From contig JAOZSC010000112.1 in assembly GCA_029939875.1 (NCBI GenBank), positions 542 to 7,617 of the forward strand: 7,076 nt of DNA. Direction: 5' to 3'. The stretch's first letter is position 1; each line of letters starts with the position of its first letter. Shown one piece after another: positions 1-5,267 of the stretch. A model generated the notes under the pieces. It was not told where the DNA came from. It saw only the letters and a list, made by a program, of their open reading frames with translations, and did not search any database. Origin of the DNA: Desulfobacterales bacterium (GTDB taxonomy: Bacteria > Desulfobacterota > Desulfobacteria > Desulfobacterales > JAFDCJ01). A program made the translations under genes and the position numbers.

Positions 1-213
1 GGAGTTAAAAATGTCCTGGATCATCTTCCCGGCTGCGGTGCTCTGTTTGCCGGCACCGAAGGCTGCACCCTTGGTGCCTCCCAGTGCGATGGTCAGCAAC
101 GGCAGCAGTGCCGATAACCCAATACCTTCGGCGATGCCGGACAGCAGCAGGGCGGTCAGCATCAACAGGGTCCGCTTGGGGTATTTTCTGAAAATGATAA
201 ATACAAGGCGCAT
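1..213 (-). CDS. ABC exporter-type transporter, N-terminal part (partial, runs off left edge)
   Basis: Open reading frame of 71 codons from ATG at 213 to the window edge with no stop. The peptide starts MRLVFIIFRKYPKRTLLMLT. A basic amphipathic start (KYPKR) is followed by a long hydrophobic stretch, about residues 15-45, containing SGIAEGIGLSALLPLLTIAL. This G-[IL]-EG-IG-[LI]-[SA]-LLPLL pattern is typical of transmembrane helix 1 in fused permease/ATPase exporters of the MsbA/lipid-flippase type. The ATPase domain is outside the window, so the fusion is assumed. The start lies 42 bases after the SPT stop with no terminator between, so co-transcription with the ceramide genes is likely. The SD is weak (GGA about 13 bases upstream). 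An in-frame TTG at 231 would add six residues (LDFKKN) and is an alternative start. Export or flipping of a sphingolipid is an inference from position only. Confidence 0.72.
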   Translation of the reverse strand, partial: MRLVFIIFRKYPKRTLLMLTALLLSGIAEGIGLSALLPLLTIALGGTKGAAFGAGKQSTAAGKMIQDIFNS

Positions 214-255
214 ATTTTTTTTAAAATCCAAACATTTTGTTAAATTACGGCCCGG

Positions 256-1455
256 TCAGCCTGTTTGAGCGGCTTGATCGGTTCGGTGAGCAGCGGCAAA
301 TGCCTGACCGATGTGTTCGATCTGCTCGGCAGTATGGCCGGCGCTCATGCTGCAGCGCAGCAAAGCACCGCCGTCGGGTGTGGCCGGCGGCAGCACCAGG
401 TTGACATATACGCCGTGTTGCACCAGGGCGTTCCAGATAGCAAGGGCTTCTTCTTTGTCTTGTTGCCTGACGGCGACAATGGGACTGGGTTCCGGTCCCA
501 GCGAAAAGCCAAGGTCCTGCAGTTTTTGATAGAGCATGTTGGCATTGTCCCAGAGGCGACGGCGCAACTCCGGTCGTGTGTGCAAAATACTTAATGCCTT
601 GCGCGTAGAGGCAATGACCCCCGGTGACGATGATGCGGTAAATACGTAAGGCCGGCTCGCATAACGGACCAGGTCAAGTTGCTGATGGTTGCTGACGCAA
701 AACCCGCCGATGGCGCCTAGGCTCTTGCTGAAAGTGCCGACGATAAAGTCCGCTTCATCTTCCACGCCGGCTTCCTCGGCCAGGCCCCGCCCGTTTTCCC
801 CCAAAACGCCCAGGGAATGGGCTTCGTCTACCAGCAGGTAAGCGCCGTATTTGCGTTTTACCGCAGCGATGTCCGATAGGGGCGCGCGGTCCCCCAGCAT
901 GCTGTAAAGGCCCTCTACGACAACCAGGATGTTGGTGTTGCGTTTGGCGAGCCGTTTCAACCGTTTTTCCAGATCATTGATATCGTTGTGCCGGAAGCGA
1001 ATGATTTCGGCTTTTCCCAGGCGGCACCCGTCATAAATGCTGGCGTGGCAGTCCGCATCCAGGAGAATGATTTCGTCGGGACCCACCAGGGTGGACAGCA
1101 TGGCCAGGTTGGCGATATAGCCGGTGGAAAAGACAATCGCATGCCGGCGTTTAAAAAATTGTGCCAACTCCTTTTCCAGTGCCACATGGCCCGAAAAAGT
1201 TCCATTGGCCATCCGGGATCCGGTGGTGCCGGTTCCCGCCTGGCGGGTGGCCTCGCAGGCAGCCTCGATGCAATCGGAATCAAACGAAAGTCCCAGATAA
1301 TTGTTACTGCCGGCCAGGATCATGCGCCGGCCGTTGACAACCGCCTCGGTGGCTGAAATGATGTCGTCCACGACCATATTAAAGAAGTCCCCGCAATTTT
1401 CCTCCAGCGCCTGGCGGGCGGCTGCCAGCTGGTCGAATTTGTCGAAAATAGTCAT
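256..1455 (-). CDS. spt: Serine palmitoyltransferase (PLP-dependent alpha-oxoamine synthase)
   Basis: Condenses L-serine with a long-chain acyl thioester to 3-ketosphinganine, the committed step of sphingolipid synthesis, in the cytosol. The 399-residue length fits soluble bacterial SPT and other alpha-oxoamine synthases. Visible motifs: SNNYLGL at 50-56; GTGTTGSRMANGTFSGH at 74-90; the PLP-stacking histidine in DADCHASIYDG (His137); VDEAHSLG at 209-216, with Asp210 and His213 for the PLP pyridine; TFSKSLGAIGG at 241-251, with Lys244 as the Schiff-base lysine. There is no membrane segment or signal peptide. The ATG overlaps the ACP stop by one base (TAATG) and follows a GGGGA-type SD, so the two genes are probably translationally coupled. 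By sequence alone AONS (BioF) or KBL are possible. The adjacent ACP, acyl-ACP ligase, CerR-like reductase and bCerS-like gene make SPT the best reading, probably using acyl-ACP as reported for Caulobacter SPT. Confidence 0.9.
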   Translation of the reverse strand: MTIFDKFDQLAAARQALEENCGDFFNMVVDDIISATEAVVNGRRMILAGSNNYLGLSFDSDCIEAACEATRQAGTGTTGSRMANGTFSGHVALEKELAQFFKRRHAIVFSTGYIANLAMLSTLVGPDEIILLDADCHASIYDGCRLGKAEIIRFRHNDINDLEKRLKRLAKRNTNILVVVEGLYSMLGDRAPLSDIAAVKRKYGAYLLVDEAHSLGVLGENGRGLAEEAGVEDEADFIVGTFSKSLGAIGGFCVSNHQQLDLVRYASRPYVFTASSSPGVIASTRKALSILHTRPELRRRLWDNANMLYQKLQDLGFSLGPEPSPIVAVRQQDKEEALAIWNALVQHGVYVNLVLPPATPDGGALLRCSMSAGHTAEQIEHIGQAFAAAHRTDQAAQTG

Positions 1456-1706
1456 TATTGCCCATCCCCGTCTAATTTCTGAATCTGTAAAGCAAAGTCT
1501 TTAACGGTGCGGATATCCGGAAGCACGTTTAATGGAATCAGGATGTCGAAGCTGTCTTCGACCGTCTCCAGAATTTTCATGACTTTGAGCGAATCCAGCC
1601 CCAGGTCGGCCACCAGGTCGGTTTCTTCAGCGATTGCCTGGCCCTGGGGAACAAATGGCCGCAATATTTCAGTAATTTTTTGCAGTATGTCATCGTAACT
1701 GTGCAT
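1455..1706 (-). CDS. acpR: Acyl carrier protein dedicated to sphingolipid synthesis (AcpR-like)
   Basis: Small acidic carrier protein, 83 residues from the ATG at 1706. The phosphopantetheine attachment motif is DLGLDSLKVM, with the serine at residue 39. Flanking helix signatures (ILQKITEILR near the start, VKDFALQIQK near the end) match the four-helix ACP fold. It presumably carries the fatty acyl chain from the neighbouring ligase to SPT, the arrangement described for the specialised ACP next to spt in Caulobacter and related bacteria. Start choice: an in-frame TTG at 1715 would add MKK and overlap the upstream stop, but the AAGG SD is only one base from that TTG. From the ATG the SD is about 10 bases away, so I prefer ATG. 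The gene lies 5 bases after the CerR-like stop and overlaps SPT by one base. A housekeeping fatty-acid ACP is unlikely given the divergent DSLKVMK segment and the lack of fab neighbours. Confidence 0.9.
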   Translation of the reverse strand: MHSYDDILQKITEILRPFVPQGQAIAEETDLVADLGLDSLKVMKILETVEDSFDILIPLNVLPDIRTVKDFALQIQKLDGDGQ

Positions 1707-1711
1707 TTTTT

Positions 1712-2692
1712 TCAAACCTTTTTTCTTTTTTCCTGGGCCGCATGCACCGCTTTGCCGGGAGCAGTCTTACCCCACAGGGTGTGTTCAAGACCCTGTGCCA
1801 GCGATATATGTGGAACCCATCCGGTATCAGCATTTAACGGGCCGTTGTCACAAACCCAATTGACATGGGAAAGCTCGCGAACCTTACCGGGGGTCAACAT
1901 GGGAGCATAGCGCGCTGCGAGGGCAAAAACAAGATTAAAAGCCGCCAGTGCCTTCAAAAAAAACGCTGGAACCTTTACCCGAATTACCGGTGCCGCCCGC
2001 AATTTTGCCACTGTGTCGGCAATGTCCTGCTGTGAATAGCCGTCCGGATGCCCGTCATGCAGTTCGTAGGTTCGGCCCGGGGTGTTTTCGGATTCCAGCC
2101 ACCGCACAACCGCTTCGGCCAGATCATCGATGTGGAGCATGGAAAAACGGGCCTGACCGGCGCCGGGCAGAAAAGCGATACCTCGTGCCATCCAGCGAAA
2201 AAGCGGCAGCAGCTCGCGTTCACCCGGGCCGTATACGGCGCAGGGTCGAAAAATGGTCCAGGCCGTATTTACGGCACCCTCGGCCAGCACGATCTCCCCC
2301 TGTCGTTTGCTGGCGGCGTAATGGGACAGGTGCGGTTGTCGGGCGGCCACGGATGACAACAACAAAAACCTGGGTGCCGGCTGTTGTTCGCCGACGGCCT
2401 GCACCAGTCGCTTCACACCATCGACATTAATACGGTCAAACTGGCTGCGGGTGGCGCCGCGCACCGTGCCGGCACAATGCACTACGGCATCTGCGCCGCG
2501 AACCAGGCGTCGCAGACTTTCCAGGTCCGCAAGATCGCCCTCGATCCATCGGATATCAAGCTCGTCGGGACGTTTGTGAACCGATGCAGGACGCACCAGG
2601 GCATGTACTGAATGGCCGGAGGCGGCCAGACGCTGTGCCAGCGCACCGCCAATGAATCCCGTGGCACCGGTTAGGGCAATTGTCTGCGACAT
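1712..2692 (-). CDS. cerR: NAD(P)-dependent epimerase/dehydratase-type reductase, likely ceramide reductase (CerR-like)
   Basis: Extended SDR of 326 residues. The N-terminal Rossmann nucleotide motif is TGATGFIGG at 8-16, followed by an acidic stretch EGDLAD at 51-56 after beta-strand 3. Active-site elements are LLSSVAA at 111-117 and Y125-AAS-K129 (YxxxK). VYGPGERE and the C-terminal substrate domain follow. The C-terminus is lysine-rich (QEKRKKV). In Caulobacter a protein of this class reduces 3-oxo-ceramide to dihydroceramide; here that role is inferred from its place between the acyl-ACP ligase and ACP/SPT. About residues 243-266 (VPAFFLKALAAFNLVFALAARYAP) form a hydrophobic patch that could touch the membrane. 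The ATG has a TGGA SD 8 bases upstream. It is followed after 5 bases by the ACP gene and preceded by a 108-base gap with an inverted repeat. Another sugar-nucleotide SDR cannot be excluded from sequence alone. Confidence 0.8.
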   Translation of the reverse strand: MSQTIALTGATGFIGGALAQRLAASGHSVHALVRPASVHKRPDELDIRWIEGDLADLESLRRLVRGADAVVHCAGTVRGATRSQFDRINVDGVKRLVQAVGEQQPAPRFLLLSSVAARQPHLSHYAASKRQGEIVLAEGAVNTAWTIFRPCAVYGPGERELLPLFRWMARGIAFLPGAGQARFSMLHIDDLAEAVVRWLESENTPGRTYELHDGHPDGYSQQDIADTVAKLRAAPVIRVKVPAFFLKALAAFNLVFALAARYAPMLTPGKVRELSHVNWVCDNGPLNADTGWVPHISLAQGLEHTLWGKTAPGKAVHAAQEKRKKV

Positions 2693-2730
2693 GAGATTGG
2701 TCCAGCGCTTCTGGAAACACCTTTTCCGCG

Positions 2731-2756
2731 CCGGTTGACCCGAGCGGGTCGACCGG
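2731..2756. repeat. Inverted repeat in the ligase-reductase gap
   Basis: Two 12-base arms, CCGGTTGACCCG and CGGGTCGACCGG, are separated by AG. The arms match at 11 of 12 positions; the exception is a G-U wobble in plus-strand RNA and a C-A mismatch in minus-strand RNA. No U tract follows on the minus strand, so it is not a standard intrinsic terminator. It could be an mRNA-processing or stabilising hairpin between the two genes, or an operator. Confidence 0.6.
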
Positions 2757-2800
2757 TTTGGACATATCGCCTATATGGTTTCGTGATTGTAAATTCCAGG

Positions 2801-4582
2801 TTAGACGGCTCGCTGGCGAAGCGTTGCGGCGTAAAGGTCTTCATTGGGAACCTTTGAGTGTTCAGCGGCGACCCGTTTCAGATACACTTTGCGCGCGCCA
2901 GAGCGCGATAATTTGCCGGATGTGGTCCGGGGCAAGGTATTTCGAGGTACCAGTTCGATCAGGCAGTCAATGCCATACTCCATGCGGACGCAGGTGTGTA
3001 TACGCTCCCGCAGATCGGCGCGCTTGTCTTCATGAGATTCACGGCACTGGATCATCATAACCGCCTGTTCCCGGCCCTGTATATTTGTAATTGAGAAAGC
3101 CGATGCGTCGCCGGTGCGTATCTCGGGCTGCTGTTCGGCCAGGTGTTCCAGATCCTGGGGCCAGATGTTGCGGCCGTTGATTATAATCAGATCTTTTTTG
3201 CGTCCGGTGATCACGATGCCGTCGGCAATTTGATAGGCCAGGTCTCCCGTATTCAGCCAACCGTCGGGGGTTAGTACTTCCCGGGTGGCTTTGAGGTCTC
3301 CGAAATAGCCGGACATAACGCTGGGACCGCGAACGAAAAGGGTTCCACAGTGCCGTTCCGGCAGTATTTGCCCCTGGTCGTCACGTATTTCCACTTCATA
3401 GCCCGGCAACGGAACGCCGCAGTTGATGAGCGGTTTTACCCGGGCCGGGTCAATATTTTCAATGTTTTCGATTGGCAGAGCCTTCTGCGCTTCGGCGAGA
3501 CTGTTGCTGTCCACGACGTCAACGGCTACACCCTGGTTTGCGGGCGAAAAGCTGACCGCCAGGGAACATTCCGCCATACCATAGCATGGCTGAAAGGCGC
3601 GCCTGTCAAAGCCGCTGGGCGCCATCAGGTCGGCAAACTGTTCCAGGGGTTCGGTGCGGATCGTTTCGGCACCCACGCCGGCAAGGCGCAGGGCGCTCAA
3701 GTCGAAGTTTGCAGCTTGCTCCGGGCGCACCCGGCGTGCGCACAGCTCGTAGCCAAATGGCGGGCTGATGGACAGTGATGTGCGGTTTTTTGACATTAGT
3801 GTCAGCCATACCCGCGGGCGCATGGCAAAATCCCGGGTATTGAGGTAATCCACGGACAGCTGGGCTGCCATGGGGGACAGCACCAGGCCGACGAGTCCCA
3901 TGTCGTGATAAAAAGGAAGCCAGGATGCCGCGCGATCTGCGGCTTTAACCCCGATCCCATATTTAAGGATCGCGAACAGGTTGCTCAGCACCGCTTTCTG
4001 GGTTATCATCACGCCACGCGGAAAACGCGTGCTGCCTGAAGTGTACTGCAGGTAGGCGATTTCCTGGGACTGCGAGGGCCGCAGTTCGACCTCGGGTTGG
4101 TGGAGATTGTAAAAATCTTGCGGGCTGCCCACGAAACGCAGTTTCAATCCCTCTGCCGCCTCGGTCAGGAAGGGCAGAAAGTCTTCCGATGCCATGGCAA
4201 CATCAGCTTGGCAGATGGAAAGCAGCCGGTTGAGCTGGGTAACGTATGCTTCGCGTCCGCCCAGGTAGATGGACGCCGGAAGCGGAACGGGGACCATGCC
4301 TGCGTACTGGCAGGCGAAAAAGAAATACATGAAATCCGGATGGGTGTCGGCCACCAGCGCAACGCGTGAACCCCTCCTGACTCCCAGACCGATAAGACGG
4401 CGGGCCAGTGCCCGGGCCTTTTCTTTTAATTGTGCATATGGCAGTGCGGCATACAATTTGCCGGCACCGGTATAAAAATTAAACCCGGTTGTTCCCCGGG
4501 CGGCATAGTCAAGAGCTTCTGCCAGCGTTGAGAAATCCGCAATCCGCAACGGTAGCGTGTTCTCAGCAGGTGTAGCTTCCAT
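2801..4582 (-). CDS. aasR: Long-chain fatty acyl-AMP ligase / acyl-ACP synthetase (AasR-like)
   Basis: ANL-superfamily adenylating enzyme, 593 residues, close to the 560-600 expected for the fatty acyl-AMP ligase branch. Core motifs in order: P-loop YTSGSTRFPRGVMIT at 180-194; WLPFYHDMGLVG at 221-232, typical of this branch; QPCYGMAECSLA at 331-342; GWLNTGDLAY at 441-450; GRKKDLIIINGRNIWPQDLE at 460-479; and the C-terminal catalytic lysine in PRTTSGKLSR (Lys557). It should activate a free fatty acid with ATP and, by context, transfer it to the ACP encoded two genes downstream, as proposed for Caulobacter AasR. An acyl-CoA product is the alternative. The ATG is preceded by a strong SD (AGGGAGG, positions 4594-4600) with an 11-base spacer. 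It is the first gene after the 685-base regulatory gap and 108 bases before the CerR-like gene. Confidence 0.87.
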   Translation of the reverse strand: MEATPAENTLPLRIADFSTLAEALDYAARGTTGFNFYTGAGKLYAALPYAQLKEKARALARRLIGLGVRRGSRVALVADTHPDFMYFFFACQYAGMVPVPLPASIYLGGREAYVTQLNRLLSICQADVAMASEDFLPFLTEAAEGLKLRFVGSPQDFYNLHQPEVELRPSQSQEIAYLQYTSGSTRFPRGVMITQKAVLSNLFAILKYGIGVKAADRAASWLPFYHDMGLVGLVLSPMAAQLSVDYLNTRDFAMRPRVWLTLMSKNRTSLSISPPFGYELCARRVRPEQAANFDLSALRLAGVGAETIRTEPLEQFADLMAPSGFDRRAFQPCYGMAECSLAVSFSPANQGVAVDVVDSNSLAEAQKALPIENIENIDPARVKPLINCGVPLPGYEVEIRDDQGQILPERHCGTLFVRGPSVMSGYFGDLKATREVLTPDGWLNTGDLAYQIADGIVITGRKKDLIIINGRNIWPQDLEHLAEQQPEIRTGDASAFSITNIQGREQAVMMIQCRESHEDKRADLRERIHTCVRMEYGIDCLIELVPRNTLPRTTSGKLSRSGARKVYLKRVAAEHSKVPNEDLYAATLRQRAV

Positions 4583-4728
4583 AGCAATTATAGCCTCCCT
4601 GATAAGTCAAATCCTGCAGCGATTCTATCTCCCGTAGAGTGCCGCATGAGTTGCAGTCGGGGAAAATACCCATAATTATCCTTATCCCAGCCTTTGCCTG
4701 TTTGGGAAAGAAGATATTTTACCCGTTT

Positions 4729-4744
4729 GTGATGTTTACATCAC
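4729..4744. promoter_or_regulatory. Perfect 16-bp palindrome, candidate operator
   Basis: Plus strand GTGATGTTTACATCAC: 7-base arms GTGATGT and ACATCAC around a TT centre, with no mismatch. It covers the -10 element and part of the spacer of the promoter at 4733-4761, the place expected for a repressor site. The TGATG...CATCA form is reminiscent of CRP/FNR-family or GntR-family sites but does not match their E. coli consensus. The regulator is unknown. Confidence 0.55.
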
Positions 4745-4761
4745 TTTAATTATAATGTCAA
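4733..4761 (-). promoter_or_regulatory. Sigma70-like promoter proximal to the ligase-reductase-ACP-SPT operon
   Basis: On the minus strand a perfect -35 TTGACA (4761-4756) is followed after 17 bases by TAAACA (4738-4733), a 3-of-6 match to TATAAT. The expected start near 4726 would give a leader of about 145 bases before the ligase ATG. The -10 lies inside the perfect palindrome. The perfect -35 and ideal spacing support it; the weak -10 lowers confidence. Confidence 0.5.
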
Positions 4762-4770
4762 ATGCCTGAT

Positions 4771-4814
4771 TAAAAAATACAGCCCTTCGTTACACTTACC
4801 TTGCAGCAGGGCTG
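4771..4814 (-). terminator. Terminator-like hairpin (possible attenuator)
   Basis: On the minus strand, arms CAGCCCT (4814-4808) and AGGGCTG (4786-4780) form a perfect 7-bp, GC-rich stem with a 21-base loop, followed almost directly by UAUUUUUUA (six U at 4777-4772). The loop is longer than in classical intrinsic terminators. The left arm is shared with a competing 5-bp hairpin, GCAGC-CCT-GCTGC (4815-4803), so the two cannot form together. It lies downstream of the promoter at 4981-5010 and upstream of the one at 4733-4761, so it would affect only the longer transcript or read-through. Confidence 0.4.
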
Positions 4815-4825
4815 CTAATCTCCAT
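4796..4825 (-). other. Candidate 9-codon leader peptide ORF (MEISSPAAR)
   Basis: ATG at 4825, stop TAA at 4798-4796, peptide MEISSPAAR. The SD AGGAG is spaced exactly 7 bases from the ATG, better than most genes in this window. Codons 4 and 5 are consecutive serine AGC AGC, notable because serine is the substrate of SPT in the operon it would lead. The reading frame overlaps the left arm of the terminator-like hairpin, as in attenuation leaders. A 9-codon ORF can easily arise by chance, so this is a proposal. Confidence 0.28.
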
Positions 4826-4827
4826 TC

Positions 4828-4855
4828 GGCGTCTCCTGGATCCGGCCGAGACGCC
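4828..4855 (-). repeat. Inverted repeat that would sequester the leader ORF SD
   Basis: Arms GGCGTCTC (4828-4835) and GAGACGCC (4848-4855) are perfect over 8 bases with a 12-base loop. In minus-strand RNA the 3' arm contains the GAG of the AGGAG that precedes the leader ATG, so the hairpin would hide that SD. A second copy of CAGGAGAC lies just upstream (4874-4867) and could pair with the same GTCTC, giving an alternative structure. Confidence 0.45.
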
Positions 4856-4908
4856 CGCCGCCGGAAGTCTCCTGTCGTGCAATTGCGAGCGTGATCTGGC
4901 AACACCAT

Positions 4909-4946
4909 CCAATCTTGATAGTTTTATTACAAAATTATCAATTTGG
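4909..4946. repeat. AT-rich imperfect inverted repeat
   Basis: Plus strand core at 4915-4941: TTGATAGTTTT, loop ATTAC, AAAATTATCAA, an 11-bp stem with one G-U pair. It is extended by CCAA (4909-4912) against TTGG (4943-4946) across a small internal loop. In minus-strand RNA one stem pair becomes A-C. No U tract directly follows on either strand. It could be an operator or a leader hairpin of the transcript from 4981-5010. Confidence 0.45.
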
Positions 4947-4980
4947 CCACAAAAAAATAATTATTAAAAGCGTAGCATGA

Positions 4981-5010
4981 ATTTTAATACGTGTAAAGTT
5001 TATCTGTCAA
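4981..5010 (-). promoter_or_regulatory. Strong sigma70-like promoter, distal
   Basis: Minus-strand TTGACA (5010-5005), an 18-base spacer and TAAAAT (4986-4981) match the consensus at 6/6 and 5/6, the best promoter match I see in the window. Transcription would start near 4974 and run leftward, giving a leader of about 390 bases before the ligase gene that contains the AT hairpin, the SD-hiding helix, the leader ORF and the terminator-like hairpin. A separate small RNA ending at about 4772 is an alternative. Confidence 0.5.
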
Positions 5011-5207
5011 TTATTTCGAATAGTTGTTGCTTAAATGGGGGTCGGTGCACCTGTTTTTTCAGCATTTGGCAATGGACTCTTGCCGCATGAGCCAGTGCAC
5101 TGCCTCCGAATTGTATGTTCAACGTAACCAGATCAATTCAATTTGTCAAGAGTTGAAGGCAAAAAAATTTACTGTCAAAACATTCGCAAAAGGAATATAT
5201 TGGGTAT

Positions 5208-5250
5208 AGAAATATTTTATAAACAATAAAGTTTGAGAAATATTTTATAA
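5208..5250. repeat. 15-base direct repeat downstream of the nucleotidyltransferase gene
   Basis: AGAAATATTTTATAA occurs at 5208-5222 and again, identical, at 5236-5250, a period of 28 bases. The units are AT-only except for one G. They start 18 bases past the nucleotidyltransferase stop. They may be a protein-binding site pair or simple duplication in an AT-rich spacer. Confidence 0.55.
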
Positions 5251-5267
5251 CGCCGTTGCCTTACTTA

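Larger units (their letters stand above)
4583..5267. other. 685-base intergenic region, no convincing protein gene
   Basis: AT-rich spacer between the nucleotidyltransferase stop and the ligase start, with a GC-rich island at about 4822-4910. Reading right to left it holds a 15-base direct repeat, a weak promoter-like pair (TTGACA at 5144-5149 with TACGTT 17 bases on), a strong promoter-like site, an AT-rich hairpin, a candidate leader/attenuator and a promoter with a palindrome. A plus-strand frame at 5024-5209 starts with TTG, has no SD, and codes for nothing I recognise. I see no tRNA, rRNA or known riboswitch. No clear terminator follows the nucleotidyltransferase gene, so read-through is possible. 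Confidence 0.7.

Noticed and set aside
11..268. Plus-strand frame opposite the ABC gene
   Set aside because: It is the complement of the minus-strand exporter frame, which has a clear membrane-helix pattern; the plus frame does not resemble a known protein.
256..1455. 8-amino-7-oxononanoate synthase (BioF) or glycine C-acetyltransferase
   Set aside because: Same fold and motifs, but no biotin or threonine genes are nearby, while ACP, acyl-ACP ligase, CerR-like and bCerS-like genes surround it.
1948..2430. 160-codon plus-strand frame opposite the CerR-like gene
   Set aside because: A GC-rich shadow frame full of Pro/Arg/Ala on the opposite strand of a gene with intact SDR motifs.
2556..2765. 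Minus-strand frame starting MSKPVDPLGSTGAEKV upstream of the CerR-like gene
   Set aside because: The first part looks protein-like, but the frame runs out of phase across the clear Rossmann start of the CerR-like gene and has no proper SD; probably chance.
5068..5102. GGCAA/TTGCC hairpin and the CAGTGCACTG palindrome as a terminator or operator
   Set aside because: The stems are short (5 bp) or simple palindromes, no U tract follows on either strand, and they do not align with a good promoter.
5024..5209. 61-codon plus-strand frame in the intergenic region
   Set aside because: It starts with TTG, has no SD, resembles no family I know, and runs over the minus-strand promoter-like sites.
5251..5267. 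Terminator after the nucleotidyltransferase gene (AACG...CGTT followed by AT-rich sequence)
   Set aside because: The arms are four bases with a one-base centre, too tight to fold as a hairpin.
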